From positions 1,240,001 to 1,304,000 of the forward strand of contig NZ_JALKFS010000005.1 of assembly GCF_023051145.1 (NCBI RefSeq): a DNA stretch of 64,000 nucleotides, given 5' to 3'. The DNA is from Williamsia sp. DF01-3 (GTDB taxonomy: Bacteria > Actinomycetota > Actinomycetes > Mycobacteriales > Mycobacteriaceae). Shown one piece after another: positions 54,295 through 63,865 of this stretch. Each line of letters begins with the position of its first letter. Position 1 is the first letter of the stretch. The position numbers and the translations under genes are program-made. The notes below the pieces were generated by a model, which was not told the origin of the DNA, ran no database searches, and saw only the letters and a program-made list of their open reading frames with translations.

Positions 54295-55062
54295 ATGGCT
54301 GAATACCGGATCAACGAACTCGCGGATGTCTCCGGCGTCAGCGTTCGCAACATCAGGGTCTATCAGGACCGTGGGTTGTTGCCGCCGCCAAAGATAAAGG
54401 GGCGCACGGGCTGGTACTCGGCTGAACATCTGAGCCGGCTCAAGGTGATCTCGCAGATGCTCGAGCGCGGGTACACCTTCGCCACGATCAGCGAATTGTT
54501 GATGGCCGCCCGCTATGGGCTGAAGGTGGAACACGTCCTCGAGGGAGAGCCCAAGCGCGGTAGCCGGTGGAAGAACTTCCGTCGGATGGCCACCATCACG
54601 ATCACCGAACTCCGCAAAGGGCTCGGGGCCACCGACAGCAACATTGCGCTCGGCCAGCGTCTCGGACTGCTGGTCAAAGAGGGTGCGGGCTATGCCGTGA
54701 CCAACCCTGAGGTGCTGGCCGGCGCCGAGGTCCTGGTGAAGGCGGGCATCGATCTGGATGTTCTGCTCACGCGATGGGAGCGGGTCCAGCAAGATCTGCA
54801 GGACATCGCGGCAAGCTTTGTTTCGATCGTCACCGACAAGTACTTCGAGGACGGGTCGCCGCTCGAGCTCGAGGAGAGCGAAGTGATCCGGCTGGCCGAA
54901 CTCGTGCACACCGTGCGGCCCATGGCGCACGAGATCGTCGAGGTCGCGTTCAGCAAGGCGATGGACACCGAGATCTCCAAGGCGCTCGATCGCGGTGCCG
55001 AACTGATGATGGCAACAGATGACGAGAAGGCCGGAGTCCAGGCGGAGTCCGGCTCCACATAG
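54295..55062 (+). CDS. MerR family transcriptional regulator
   Basis: 255 aa. The MerR wing-helix is clear: YRINELADVSGVSVRNIRVYQDRGLLPPP and GWYSAEHLSRLKVIS at residues 4-55, followed by the dimerisation helix. The rest (about 180 residues) is an effector domain of long helices, including VLAGAEVLVKAGIDLDVLLTRW, without a recognised ligand motif. It lies between the AurF-like and hydrolase genes, so it probably controls one or both (inference). It starts 64 bases after the upstream stop. Confidence 0.87.
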   Translation: MAEYRINELADVSGVSVRNIRVYQDRGLLPPPKIKGRTGWYSAEHLSRLKVISQMLERGYTFATISELLMAARYGLKVEHVLEGEPKRGSRWKNFRRMATITITELRKGLGATDSNIALGQRLGLLVKEGAGYAVTNPEVLAGAEVLVKAGIDLDVLLTRWERVQQDLQDIAASFVSIVTDKYFEDGSPLELEESEVIRLAELVHTVRPMAHEIVEVAFSKAMDTEISKALDRGAELMMATDDEKAGVQAESGST

Positions 55063-55081
55063 AGATGGGTAGATCGGACAG

Positions 55082-56128
55082 ATGAACACACGATCAGTGG
55101 CTGTCGGCGGTGCCGCGGTAGGCGCAGGAGTGATCGCGGCCGGAGCGGCGATCACCGGCACCTTCCTCGGATCGATCGTGCGAGAGGCCCTGAAAGCACC
55201 TGACCCGATCGAAGACGAGCCCGACCCGCTGCTCGCCACACCGGCGCAGGACCCCGAGCACATCGAGGTGATCGCTGCTGACGGCACCCCGATCAACGTC
55301 GTTGCGTACGGTCCACCCGACGGCGAGCTGATGGTGCTGGTCCATGGCTGGACCTGCAACACCAAGTACTGGTATCCCCAGATCAACACCTTCTCCGACC
55401 GCTTCCGCGTGATCGCGTACGACCAGCGTGGGCACGGTGAGTCGCCTCGTGGCAAGACGAAGCTCAGTACCGACCTGCTCGGTCAGGATCTCCAGTCCGT
55501 CCTCACCTCCGTGGTGCCCGCAGGGCGCAAGGCGTTGATCGCCGGACACAGCATGGGTGGGATGACCATCCTGTCCTGGGCGCAGCAGTTCCCCGACACC
55601 GTGTCGGACGTGGCGCGTGCGGTGGTACTCACCTCGACGTGTTCCAACCATCTGCTGCCCAACCTCGGCCTGATCCCGCTCGATCTCCCGAAGGCACTCT
55701 CGCCGATGGAGTACCTGACGGGTCGGCTCGTCGCCGGCGCCACGATCCACCTGCCGCGGACGCAGATGTCGCGCAAGGTGACCCAGTACATCGCGCTGAA
55801 CACCACGTCGCGCAAATCCCACGTCGACTTCTGTGACGACATGGTGGCCTCGTGCCCAGGTCGCTCCCGCGGGAAATGGGGGAACGCGATGGTGGACCTG
55901 AACGTGTCTGCCGGACTCGACGCCCTGGTGGTGCCCACGGTCGTTGTGGTCGGCTGCGACGACAAGCTCACTCCGCCGGTGCATTCGGAGCAGATGGCCA
56001 AGGTGCTACAGAGCCACGGCCACCTCGAAGAGCTGGTGATGTGGCCGGGCATCGGGCACATGAGCAGTATCGAGAACTCCGACGGGTACAACAAACTGAT
56101 CACCGATCTGCTGCAACGCACCGCCTGA
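55082..56128 (+). CDS. Alpha/beta hydrolase (first of a tandem pair)
   Basis: 348 aa. An N-terminal hydrophobic Gly/Ala-rich segment (about residues 7-30) may be a membrane anchor or uncleaved signal. The fold follows: oxyanion-type LVHGWTCNTKYWYPQ, nucleophile elbow AGHSMGGMTILSW (Ser near residue 160), Asp in VGCDDKLTPP and His in PGIGHMSS. Substrate unknown. The stop shares one base with the next gene's start (TGATG), so the two are coupled. Paralogous to that gene by many identical motifs. Confidence 0.88.
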   Translation: MNTRSVAVGGAAVGAGVIAAGAAITGTFLGSIVREALKAPDPIEDEPDPLLATPAQDPEHIEVIAADGTPINVVAYGPPDGELMVLVHGWTCNTKYWYPQINTFSDRFRVIAYDQRGHGESPRGKTKLSTDLLGQDLQSVLTSVVPAGRKALIAGHSMGGMTILSWAQQFPDTVSDVARAVVLTSTCSNHLLPNLGLIPLDLPKALSPMEYLTGRLVAGATIHLPRTQMSRKVTQYIALNTTSRKSHVDFCDDMVASCPGRSRGKWGNAMVDLNVSAGLDALVVPTVVVVGCDDKLTPPVHSEQMAKVLQSHGHLEELVMWPGIGHMSSIENSDGYNKLITDLLQRTA

Positions 56129-57060
56129 TGGCCACCCGCGATCAGGCGGTCCTGCACGAGCCCCGACAACCGGTGGAACATCGGACCGTCGACAGGCCGG
56201 CGGGCGCCTCGATCGTGGTCAGCAGTTATGGTCCCGCCGGCGCTCCGGTGGTGGTGCTCGTCCACGGCTTCGCCGTCAACTCCAAATACTGGTATCCGCA
56301 GGTGAACGGACTCGCAGACCGCTACCGGGTGGTCATCTACGACCAGCGTGGCCACGGGCGTTCGGCCCTCGGGTCCGACCCCACGGTGAACGACCACCTC
56401 GGCCAAGACCTGGACGCTGTCCTGCGTGCGGTGGTATCCGACGGTGAGAGAGCGGTGATCGTCGGGCACAGCATGGGTGGCATGTCGGTCATGAGCTGGG
56501 CTGCACAGTTCCCGGCGAGCGTCCGAACGTACGCGCGAGCGATCATGCTCGCCGGGACCGCGGCCACGGCGCCGGTCACCAAAGCCGCCATGCGCTTTGC
56601 AGATCCGGCCACTCTCGCCCGCCGAGCCGAGTACGAGTTCGCGTGGCTCGCATTTCGGGCGATCCACTGGCCCGGAGGTGACCTGATGATGCGATCCGGT
56701 ATGACGGTCGCCGGAGCGCTGTTCCCCGGGATCAGTCGCCCGCAGCTCAAGTTCCTCGACTCACTCTTACGTGAGACCGACTGGCGCACAAGGGCAAAGG
56801 TCGGCAGAGCGCTGGAAGATCTGCACGTCGAGCGCGGGTTGGCGAACATGCCGGTGCCCGTCGCAGTGGTGGTGGGGGACCGGGACAGGCTGACACCGCC
56901 CAGGCTGGCCGATCCGGTGGCCAATGCCCTGCGCTACGCGGGCTCGCTCGAACGATTCGAAACCTGGCGCGGCGCAACGCATCTGCTCAATTGGGAGCAG
57001 CCGGAGCGATTCAACCGGACGATCGAGGAGCTCTTCTCCGCCACGCCACGACCACGTTAA
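56128..57060 (+). CDS. Alpha/beta hydrolase (second of a tandem pair)
   Basis: 310 aa, without the N-terminal hydrophobic segment of its neighbour, so cytoplasmic. [38 protein letters not shown] and a final His (GATHLL) give the same triad as the first copy. The shared NxKYWYPQxN block and HSMGGM..(M/L)SWA.QFP indicate a duplication. Its TAA stop (57058-57060) overlaps the TAA of the convergent deoC (minus-strand complement TTA at 57057-57059). Confidence 0.88.
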   Translation: MATRDQAVLHEPRQPVEHRTVDRPAGASIVVSSYGPAGAPVVVLVHGFAVNSKYWYPQVNGLADRYRVVIYDQRGHGRSALGSDPTVNDHLGQDLDAVLRAVVSDGERAVIVGHSMGGMSVMSWAAQFPASVRTYARAIMLAGTAATAPVTKAAMRFADPATLARRAEYEFAWLAFRAIHWPGGDLMMRSGMTVAGALFPGISRPQLKFLDSLLRETDWRTRAKVGRALEDLHVERGLANMPVPVAVVVGDRDRLTPPRLADPVANALRYAGSLERFETWRGATHLLNWEQPERFNRTIEELFSATPRPR

Positions 57061-57755
57061 TCGGGGAACCCGTCGAGCACTGCCCGGGACCCGGACAGAC
57101 CGAGCCGGGTGGCACCGGCCGCGATCAGCTCGGCCGCGAGGTCGGCGGTACGGATGCCTCCGCTGGCCTTGACCCCCACCCCGGGGCCCACGGCCGCGGC
57201 CATGAGTCGCACCGCCTCGACAGTCGCACCTCCAGCAGGATGAAAACCGGTGGAGGTCTTCACCATCGATGCCCCACCTCGGACCGCGGCCTGGCACACC
57301 GCCGTGACGGTGTCGGGGCCGGCGAGCGACAACAGCGCTGCGGACTCGATGATGACCTTCAGCGTGATCGACGAGCCGATTCCCTCGCGGACGGTGAGGA
57401 CGTCGGCGAAGATCTCGTCGAACCTGCCGTCCACGGCAGCGCCGACGTCGATCACCATGTCGATCTCCTGTGCGCCGGAATCAACCGCGAGCCGCGCTTC
57501 GGCCGCCTTGACCAGCGAATGATGCTTGCCGGAGGGGAATCCGGCGACCACACAGCTCCGCTGGGCGCCGGTGTCGATGGGCAGCATCGACGGGGAGAGG
57601 CAGACGGCGAGCACACCCAGATCGGCGGCTTCGGCGACCGTTGCCTCGGCATCGGCACGGGTCGCCTCGGGTTTGAGAAGTGTGTGATCCACCATCGCGG
57701 CGACCACACGCCGGGTGAGGCTCGAACCGGTCGGGGCAGGCAAGGTATCGGACAT
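57057..57755 (-). CDS. deoC: Deoxyribose-phosphate aldolase
   Basis: 232 aa. Splits 2-deoxyribose 5-phosphate to acetaldehyde and glyceraldehyde 3-phosphate. The TIM-barrel class I aldolase marks are DHTLLKP near the start, the Asp of DMVIDVGA, the Schiff-base Lys in MVKTSTGF and the Lys in [12 protein letters not shown] 57755 is used. In the M. tuberculosis map it corresponds to Rv0478, but it lies in the opposite direction here (recalled). Its transcription converges on the hydrolase pair. Confidence 0.94.
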   Translation of the reverse strand: MSDTLPAPTGSSLTRRVVAAMVDHTLLKPEATRADAEATVAEAADLGVLAVCLSPSMLPIDTGAQRSCVVAGFPSGKHHSLVKAAEARLAVDSGAQEIDMVIDVGAAVDGRFDEIFADVLTVREGIGSSITLKVIIESAALLSLAGPDTVTAVCQAAVRGGASMVKTSTGFHPAGGATVEAVRLMAAAVGPGVGVKASGGIRTADLAAELIAAGATRLGLSGSRAVLDGFPD

Positions 57756-57782
57756 GAACCGAGCTTGGCACACTGGTTGGTT

Positions 57783-58670
57783 GTGACCACACTCTCGCCG
57801 GTCGATTCCGCCGGCCACCGCTATGTGCTGACTCTCGGCTGCCCCGACACCACGGGCATCGTTGCCCGGATCTCGGGATTCTTGGCCGAGATCGGCGGTT
57901 GGATCGTGGAGGCGGCCTACCACTCCGATCCCGACAACGGCTGGTTCTTCACCCGCCAGGCTGTGCGCGCGGACTCGGTGCAGATGGATGTCGACGAGCT
58001 GCGGGCCCGGTTCGAGTCCGAGGTGGTCGCCGGGCTGGGCCCGGAAACCGAATGGCGCGTGAGCGATTCGGCCGTGCCGAAGAAGACCGTGCTGCTGGTG
58101 AGCAAAGAAGGCCACTGCCTCGGCGACCTCCTGGGCCGCTCCTACCGAGGCGAGCTGCCCGCCGAGATCAACGCGGTCATCGGCAACCACCGGGCACTCG
58201 AGGACTTCACCGCGCGCATGGGCGTGCCGTTCCACCACGTTCCGTTCGGCGAGGACAAGGCCGCGGCCTTCGAGGAACTACGCGAACTCGTCGACGTCCA
58301 CAACCCCGACGCGGTGGTGCTGGCGCGGTTCATGCAGATCCTGCCCGAGGAGTTGTGTGATCACTGGGCGCGCAAGGCGCTCAACATCCACCACAGCTTC
58401 CTCCCGTCCTTTGTCGGGGCGCGGCCCTACCACCAGGCGTTCACCCGAGGGGTGAAGCTGATCGGGGCCACCTGCCACTACGTCACCAGCGAGCTGGACG
58501 CGGGCCCCATCATCGAACAGGACGTGATCCGCATCGACCACTCCGACTCGGTGGCCGACATGGTGCGCCAGGGCCGCGACATCGAGAAGCTGGTGCTCGC
58601 ACGCGGGCTCCGCTGGCATCTCGAGGACCGCGTGCTGGTGCACGGACGAAAGACCGTGGTGTTCAGCTGA
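57783..58670 (+). CDS. purU: Formyltetrahydrofolate deformylase
   Basis: 295 aa from GTG. Hydrolyses 10-formyl-THF to formate and THF, balancing one-carbon units. An N-terminal ACT domain ([17 protein letters not shown]) is followed by the formyltransferase fold with [18 protein letters not shown] and the catalytic Asp region [12 protein letters not shown]. The full-length and motif set fit PurU rather than PurN. Divergent from deoC by 27 bases. Confidence 0.94.
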   Translation: MTTLSPVDSAGHRYVLTLGCPDTTGIVARISGFLAEIGGWIVEAAYHSDPDNGWFFTRQAVRADSVQMDVDELRARFESEVVAGLGPETEWRVSDSAVPKKTVLLVSKEGHCLGDLLGRSYRGELPAEINAVIGNHRALEDFTARMGVPFHHVPFGEDKAAAFEELRELVDVHNPDAVVLARFMQILPEELCDHWARKALNIHHSFLPSFVGARPYHQAFTRGVKLIGATCHYVTSELDAGPIIEQDVIRIDHSDSVADMVRQGRDIEKLVLARGLRWHLEDRVLVHGRKTVVFS

Positions 58671-58711
58671 CGTCTTCCGGGTTCAGCCGGCCCGGTTCAG
58701 TCGACCGGCAC

Positions 58712-59953
58712 TCAGACGACGCTGCAGGTGTCGCTCTCGCTGTTGCTGCTCGACTCGCTGCTCTGCGGGAGGGCGATGTCGGTTCCGGAGAACGCGAACT
58801 CGACTCCACGATCGGTGACCTTGAGCTGGTCGAAACTCACCTGATCGAACATCGGCGGGAACAGGCCGGCACTGACCTGGTCGACGAGAAGCTGCGCCCA
58901 CGAGGTCGGGATGCCGAACGATGCCGCGCTGGCGTCGACGACCTCGAACGTCAGCTTGCCGTCCTTGGTGATCGGTTTGAGCTCCGCCTCGGCAGGCAGC
59001 GAGAACATCAGCAGCTGGAAGTTGCCGCCGATCGTGATGGTGCCCGCAGCTTCGTTGCCGGTGACCTTGTCCACCTTCAGCCCGCCACCCATGGCCGACA
59101 GGAGACCACCGAGACCACCGGAGCCCGGGTCGGACGTGTTCGGGTCCGTGGTGGTCGCCGGGTCCTGGGTCTGCTGGCTGAGCTCCATGATCCGGCTGAA
59201 GGGGACGTAGCCGTTGCCCTGTAGTTCGCCGACGGTGGCGTCTTTGTCGCCGCTGCTGATGTCGTCTGCGCGAGCATGCAGCTTCATGGCCGAGTCGCCC
59301 TCGTCGCTGGTGTCGACCTGGACGTACGGGATCTCTCCCGACATCCACTGCATCAACATGGGCTTTTTGCTCAGCGACACCGAGGTCGGTGCTCCGGTGA
59401 GTTCGCCGAAGGACTGTTCGAGGCAGTCCTTGGACTTGCTCCGGAGGTACAGCTCACTGCCGACCCCGAGGATCACCAGCAGCAGCACGAGGCTGAGCGA
59501 CACCATTCCGACGATCAAGCCACGCCTGCGCTTTGGTCGCTGGGGCGTGACCCCACCGTCGTCGGGCCCGCCTGGACCGTAGGGAGGTCCGGCCGGGGGG
59601 ATCGGGGGCTCTCCGGGTCCGTCGTAGGGCGCGAAACCGTCCGGCGGCACCTCGAGCTGGGTGGTGTCGTGGCGACCTTGCGACCACGCCGTGTCGGACT
59701 GCTGGCCGGCCCCGACCGGCGCGAACTTGTCGGTGGGCGGGTTCGGGTCATCCTGTGCATTGTCGGGCACGCCGTGCGTGCCTGCAGCATCAGTACCGGT
59801 TCCGTGACCTGGATCGGTCTGCGGGGTCTGGCCGGAATCGGGTCGGGGCGTCTGGGTTGTGTCGGCGAGATCGTTTCCCTCGGCTCGGTCGGCGGCATTG
59901 GGAGAGGGCTGCCCGGCCTGGGTCGATTCGGCGTCGTCGCGTTGATTCATCAC
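58712..59953 (-). CDS. DUF2993 family protein (LmeA/Rv0479c-like)
   Basis: 413 aa. A long, low-complexity acidic/Pro/Gly cytoplasmic head (about residues 1-140) precedes one membrane segment (LIVGMVSLSLVLLLVILGVG) and a roughly 240-residue extracytoplasmic domain. That domain carries the DUF2993 pattern (CLEQSFGELTGAPTSVSLSKKPML). Mycobacterial LmeA, of this family, supports lipomannan/lipoarabinomannan elongation. The C-terminal Ser-rich tail ends with a Cys. It is a single gene, divergent from purU only in the sense of facing its 3' end. Confidence 0.82.
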   Translation of the reverse strand: MMNQRDDAESTQAGQPSPNAADRAEGNDLADTTQTPRPDSGQTPQTDPGHGTGTDAAGTHGVPDNAQDDPNPPTDKFAPVGAGQQSDTAWSQGRHDTTQLEVPPDGFAPYDGPGEPPIPPAGPPYGPGGPDDGGVTPQRPKRRRGLIVGMVSLSLVLLLVILGVGSELYLRSKSKDCLEQSFGELTGAPTSVSLSKKPMLMQWMSGEIPYVQVDTSDEGDSAMKLHARADDISSGDKDATVGELQGNGYVPFSRIMELSQQTQDPATTTDPNTSDPGSGGLGGLLSAMGGGLKVDKVTGNEAAGTITIGGNFQLLMFSLPAEAELKPITKDGKLTFEVVDASAASFGIPTSWAQLLVDQVSAGLFPPMFDQVSFDQLKVTDRGVEFAFSGTDIALPQSSESSSNSESDTCSVV

Positions 59954-60043
59954 GTCGATAATGCATGGTCAGAGGGCCAAACGGGGTAAGAGTTCGCTAA
60001 GTATCGCAATGCCGCAGGTCATGGCATGGAAATGGCAGGGTGA

Positions 60044-60841
60044 TCATTCGATGGGACGGCGGTTCGCCAGCACTGCGATCGAGGCACGCGCACGGTCCAC
60101 TTCGGTGAAGTCGAGGTCGATGACGGCGAATTCGGGGTCGTCGCCCAGTTCTGTGTGCACGTTCCCGAAGGGGCCCACCACAAGCGAGTGTCCGATTCCG
60201 GTCGGCGCCGACGACCCCGCGACATCGGGGTCGTCGGGTACGGCCTGCCCCAGCGCTACCACAAAACAACCGCTGTCGAGGGCGCGGGCAGCGGCCAGGG
60301 TGCGCCACTGTTCCAGCTTGCCGTCACCCGCACCCCAGGACGCAGGCACCACGATCAGTTGGGCACCACGATCGGCGAGCGCGGTGAACAACGCGGGGAA
60401 GCGGATGTCGTAACAGGTCGCGACACCGACCGCTGTCTCGTCGATGTCGAAGGTGACCACATCGTCACCTGCCTGTACCGTCCGCGATTCCTTGAAACCG
60501 AACGCGTCGTAGAGGTGGACCTTCTCGTAGCCGATGAGGTCGCCGTCCGGGTCGGCGATCACCAGCGTGTTCCGCACCCTGCCCTCGTCACCGGGCGTGA
60601 ACATGCCGGCCACCACGGTGATCCCGTGGTCCCGGGCAATATCGCCGACCCCGCGCCCCCACGGGCCGTCCAGTGGTTCGGCCACCGGACCCAGCGGAAC
60701 TCCGAAACGGCACATCGTGGCCTCGGGGAAGATCACCAGTTCCGCGCCGGCGTCCGTGGCCGCGGCGCTCTGCTCGGCCACCAGGGCCAGATTCGCGGAC
60801 GGGTCGGTGCCGCTGGTGATCTGGGCCAGGGCGATACGCAT
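60044..60841 (-). CDS. Carbon-nitrogen hydrolase (nitrilase superfamily, Rv0480c-like)
   Basis: 265 aa from ATG 60841 (MRIALAQITSG); the upstream frame extension reads as non-coding. The Glu-Lys-Cys triad is visible: Glu in IFPEATMC, Lys in YEKVHLYDAFG and Cys in VATCYDIRFP. This is the branch of deaminated-glutathione amidase/Nit-like enzymes; the exact substrate is unknown. It runs toward the DUF2993 gene on the same strand with a 90-base gap, matching the Rv0480c-Rv0479c order. Confidence 0.9.
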   Translation of the reverse strand: MRIALAQITSGTDPSANLALVAEQSAAATDAGAELVIFPEATMCRFGVPLGPVAEPLDGPWGRGVGDIARDHGITVVAGMFTPGDEGRVRNTLVIADPDGDLIGYEKVHLYDAFGFKESRTVQAGDDVVTFDIDETAVGVATCYDIRFPALFTALADRGAQLIVVPASWGAGDGKLEQWRTLAAARALDSGCFVVALGQAVPDDPDVAGSSAPTGIGHSLVVGPFGNVHTELGDDPEFAVIDLDFTEVDRARASIAVLANRRPIE

Positions 60842-60909
60842 GCGACCTACCCTACGACCGCCCGATGCCGCCCGCGGACGACGGGGTGAGGGCGCGGTCG
60901 GCGGGCGGG

Positions 60910-61623
60910 CTAGGTGGCGGGGGCGACGACATCCCAGGGGACCGTGACGACATTGTCGCGATGGCGACGGCGGTCGAGCAGGGGGTCGATCCCGTTGTCG
61001 GACAGCAACTCCAGGGTGCGACGCCAGCGCTGGCGAGGACCGAACGGAGCCATCGGAGCGGCAACATCCCAGCATCGGTCGAGGACGGTGAGCAGATGAT
61101 GGATCCGCTCGCCGGGGACGTTGCGATGGATCAGAGCCTTGGGCAGGCGCTCGGCGAGATCCGACGGCCGGCCGCTGTGCGCCGGGTCCCAGGACAGGGT
61201 GAATGTCAACGGCCTCGTGTTGTCCAGCAGAATCCAGCAACACCGCCTGCCGAGTTCGTCGCACGTTCCCTCGACGATGTATCCGCCGGGTGCGAGCCCC
61301 CGCTGCATCCTCGACCACGCCGCAACGACCTCTGTTTCGTCGTACTGCCGCAACACGTTGAAGACCCGCACGAGATGGGGTCGCAGGCCGGCGAGTTCGA
61401 ATCCGCCGACCGCGAATCGAACGCCGTCCTGGGCCGGGACCACCCGTCCGGGGTCGATCTCGAGACCGACGAGTTGGGTGCCCGCGACGACGGTGCGCAG
61501 TCGGGCTGCGAGTTCGAGAGCGGTGTCGGGACGTGCACCGTAGCCGAGATCGACTGCCAGGGGACTGTCGGCCGATGCCAGGGCCTCGACGATCAGGTCG
61601 TGATGGACGATCCAGCGGTCCAC
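60910..61623 (-). CDS. SAM-dependent methyltransferase-like protein
   Basis: 237 aa if it starts at GTG 61623, but the peptide just upstream in the same frame (TRGTTGINRLRRVDRW) looks like part of the protein, with no standard start codon before it. The SAM-binding region is unusual: VDLGYGARPDTALELAARL (the DLG(Y/C)G motif) and a GLEIDPGRV motif II. The middle holds FNVLRQYDETEV and GGYIVEGTCDELGRRCCW. Function unknown. It lies between the nitrilase gene and the DUF2505 pair on the same strand. Confidence 0.7.
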   Translation of the reverse strand: MDRWIVHHDLIVEALASADSPLAVDLGYGARPDTALELAARLRTVVAGTQLVGLEIDPGRVVPAQDGVRFAVGGFELAGLRPHLVRVFNVLRQYDETEVVAAWSRMQRGLAPGGYIVEGTCDELGRRCCWILLDNTRPLTFTLSWDPAHSGRPSDLAERLPKALIHRNVPGERIHHLLTVLDRCWDVAAPMAPFGPRQRWRRTLELLSDNGIDPLLDRRRHRDNVVTVPWDVVAPAT

Positions 61624-61681
61624 CCGCCGCAGCCGGTTGATCCCGGTGGTGCCCCTGGTGATGGCGCCGTCGGGTTTGGGG

Positions 61682-62190
61682 CTAGAGGTTGGCGTCGATC
61701 CATCCCGACGTGAACTCCGCTTCGCCGCGGAAGAGGTCCACCAGGTTCACCAGCATGAGCTGCTCGAGTTTGCCGTTGATGAACGGGATGTAGACCTTGA
61801 CCTCGGTGGTCTTGCGGATGGTGCTGCCGGTCTCGGTGGGGAACAGCTCCTGCCAGCCCGTCAGGCTGCCGGGCCCGGCGGGGATCGAGGCGTCGTAGGT
61901 GCCCTTGGTGTTCTCCGGGTCGAACGGACCGAGGAACTCCTTGCGGGTGATGATCATGTCTTTTTCATCACCGTCTGGGCGATCGCCGGGAGCTCGCTGC
62001 GGGGAAGGACCTGCTTGAGGACCAGATCCACACCGTTGTCGTCCACCGTGAGCGACTCGATGTCGGATTGTGGCGTCAGCTTGCGGAACTCTTCCATCTG
62101 CGCGTCCCAGAACTCCCGGGAGGAGAGCGCCTCGTACACCGTTTTTGCAGGGTGGTGGTACCGGGCGGAGTAGGAGAGACGTCGTGCCAT
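61682..62190 (-). pseudogene. DUF2505/SRPBCC protein, frameshifted
   Basis: A 509-base reading of a DUF2505-family gene with one base missing. The first half (MARRLSYSARYHHPAKTVYEAL to QTVMKK) stops at TGA, and the second (DMIITRKEFLGPF to SGWIDANL) continues in the -1 frame. The break is at a run of five A (T at 61961-61965 on the plus strand); a sixth A would give a 169-aa protein. Aligned by eye to its 164-aa neighbour, both halves match. Whether this is a mutation, sequencing error or slippage is unknown (the site is G AAA AAG, a weak slippery sequence). Confidence 0.75.
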
Positions 62191-62210
62191 GAGGGAGAGC
62201 GTAACGCCGG

Positions 62211-62705
62211 TCAGTGGGTGTTGATCCATTCGGTGGTGTATTCGTGCTCGGCCTCGATGAGCTGCACCACGTTCTCGGCGATCGCCTTCTCGACCTTTCC
62301 GCCGACAAACGGAATGGACACCTCGACCGAACCATCGAACGAGATCTCGCAACCGGTGGACGTCGCGATCAGCCTCTGCGACCCTTTGACCTTGGCCGGC
62401 GCGCCCGAGACGACTGCGGTGAAAGCCCCTTCGGCGGCCTCACCTTTGGACCACACCACGGTGCGGGTGATCTCCAGGTCGCCAGGCCGGATCTTGGTCA
62501 CCATCGACGGGAGGTTCTTCTCGGGAACCCGCTGTCGCAGCACCACGGTGACCTTGTCGCCCTCGTCGGTGAACGAATCCAGGTCGGAGAGGTCGGCGGC
62601 GACATTGGCCACCAGATCTTTCCAATACTGCTCGTCGGCCACTGCCGCGGCGAACTGAGCCGGGGGACAGGGGAAGTCGATGGAATGGTGCAACTTGGTC
62701 GCCAT
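62211..62705 (-). CDS. DUF2505 family (SRPBCC-like) protein
   Basis: 164 aa. The helix-grip fold typical of DUF2505 is seen: FPCPPAQFAAAVADEQYWKDL, alternating strands (KVTVVLRQRVPEKNLPS), GAFTAVVSGAPAKVKG and a C-terminal helix IPFVGGKVEKAIAENVVQLIEAEHEYT. By position it matches Rv0481c beside murB. Probably binds a lipid-like ligand. It has a tandem, frameshifted copy just downstream (61682-62190). Confidence 0.85.
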   Translation of the reverse strand: MATKLHHSIDFPCPPAQFAAAVADEQYWKDLVANVAADLSDLDSFTDEGDKVTVVLRQRVPEKNLPSMVTKIRPGDLEITRTVVWSKGEAAEGAFTAVVSGAPAKVKGSQRLIATSTGCEISFDGSVEVSIPFVGGKVEKAIAENVVQLIEAEHEYTTEWINTH

Positions 62706-62727
62706 GAGTGCAGGCTACCGTTGCTGG

Positions 62728-63786
62728 GTGGCCACACAAACCGACAACCGTGTCCCTCTGGCAAAGATGACCACTCTGCGTGTGGGCGGTCCGGCCGGTG
62801 AGGTGATCACCTGCCCCGATGCCGACTCCCTGATCGAGACCGTCCGCGACCTCGACGAGGCCGGCATCCCGGTGCTGTTGGTGGGCGGCGGATCCAACCT
62901 GGTGGTCGGCGACGACGGGTTCGACGGCACGGTGGTGCGCATCGCCGGTACCGATTTGGACTGGGGCGACGATCAGGTGACCGCCGATGCCGGGGTGAAC
63001 TGGGACGAGCTGGTGGCACAGAGCGTCGAGCGGGGATTCGGTGGGCTCGAGTGTCTGTCGGGTATTCCAGGGTCCGTCGGTGCGACCCCGGTGCAGAATG
63101 TCGGCGCCTATGGGGTCGAGGTGGGGGCGTTGATGCGTTCGGTGCAGCTTCTCGACCGCCAGACGGGTGCGGTGAACTGGGTGGACCCCGGCGACCTCGA
63201 ACTGGCGTACCGCAGCAGCCGCCTCAAGCGCCGAAGCGACGAGGTGGTGATCCGAGTGTCATTCCGACTGAACGCAGATGGACTCAGCCAGCCGATCCGG
63301 TATGGCGAACTGGCCCGGACGCTGGGAGTCGAGGAAGACGAGCGGGCACCCGCCGCCGATGTGCGGGCGGCCGTGCTCGCGCTACGGGCGAGCAAAGGAA
63401 TGGTTCTCGATCCGGACGACCACGACACCTGGAGCGTGGGGTCGTTCTTCACCAATCCCATCGTTCCCCAGGAGCACCTTCCGACGGTTCTGACGAGGAT
63501 CGTCGACGAACTCGGCGACGATGCGAGGGTGCCTCAGTTCCCGGCTGAGGGCGGCGTCAAGATGTCGGCCGGATGGCTCATCGAACGGGCCGGTTTCGGC
63601 AGGGGTTTCCCCGGGACGGACGCGCCGGCCCGACTGTCGACAAAGCACTCGCTCGCGGTGACGAACCGGGGGAACGCGCGGACGTCGGACATCATCGACC
63701 TCGCACGGCAGGTACGTGACGGAGTTCACGACAGGTTCGGCCTCTGGCTCGAACCCGAGCCTGTCCTGGTTGGTTGCAGCCTCTGA
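62728..63786 (+). CDS. murB: UDP-N-acetylenolpyruvoylglucosamine reductase
   Basis: 352 aa from GTG 62728 (ATQTDNRVPLAKMTTLRVGG). FAD-dependent reduction in peptidoglycan precursor synthesis. FAD/NADPH motifs are MTTLRVGGPAGEV, VGGGSNLVV, the GIPGSVGATPVQNVGAYG loop and the proton-donor SVGSFFTNP, with the catalytic Glu in LWLEPEPVLVG. The type I fold length is typical. A longer start at 62704 is possible but overlaps the DUF2505 start. It is divergent from the DUF2505 gene, like Rv0482. Confidence 0.95.
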   Translation: MATQTDNRVPLAKMTTLRVGGPAGEVITCPDADSLIETVRDLDEAGIPVLLVGGGSNLVVGDDGFDGTVVRIAGTDLDWGDDQVTADAGVNWDELVAQSVERGFGGLECLSGIPGSVGATPVQNVGAYGVEVGALMRSVQLLDRQTGAVNWVDPGDLELAYRSSRLKRRSDEVVIRVSFRLNADGLSQPIRYGELARTLGVEEDERAPAADVRAAVLALRASKGMVLDPDDHDTWSVGSFFTNPIVPQEHLPTVLTRIVDELGDDARVPQFPAEGGVKMSAGWLIERAGFGRGFPGTDAPARLSTKHSLAVTNRGNARTSDIIDLARQVRDGVHDRFGLWLEPEPVLVGCSL

Positions 63787-63865
63787 ATGACATCTGTCCT
63801 GGGCTGGGACGCTGACCAGGCCTGGTCGACGTTTGGGATCGTTGCCTGCAGGTATTGTCTGACGC

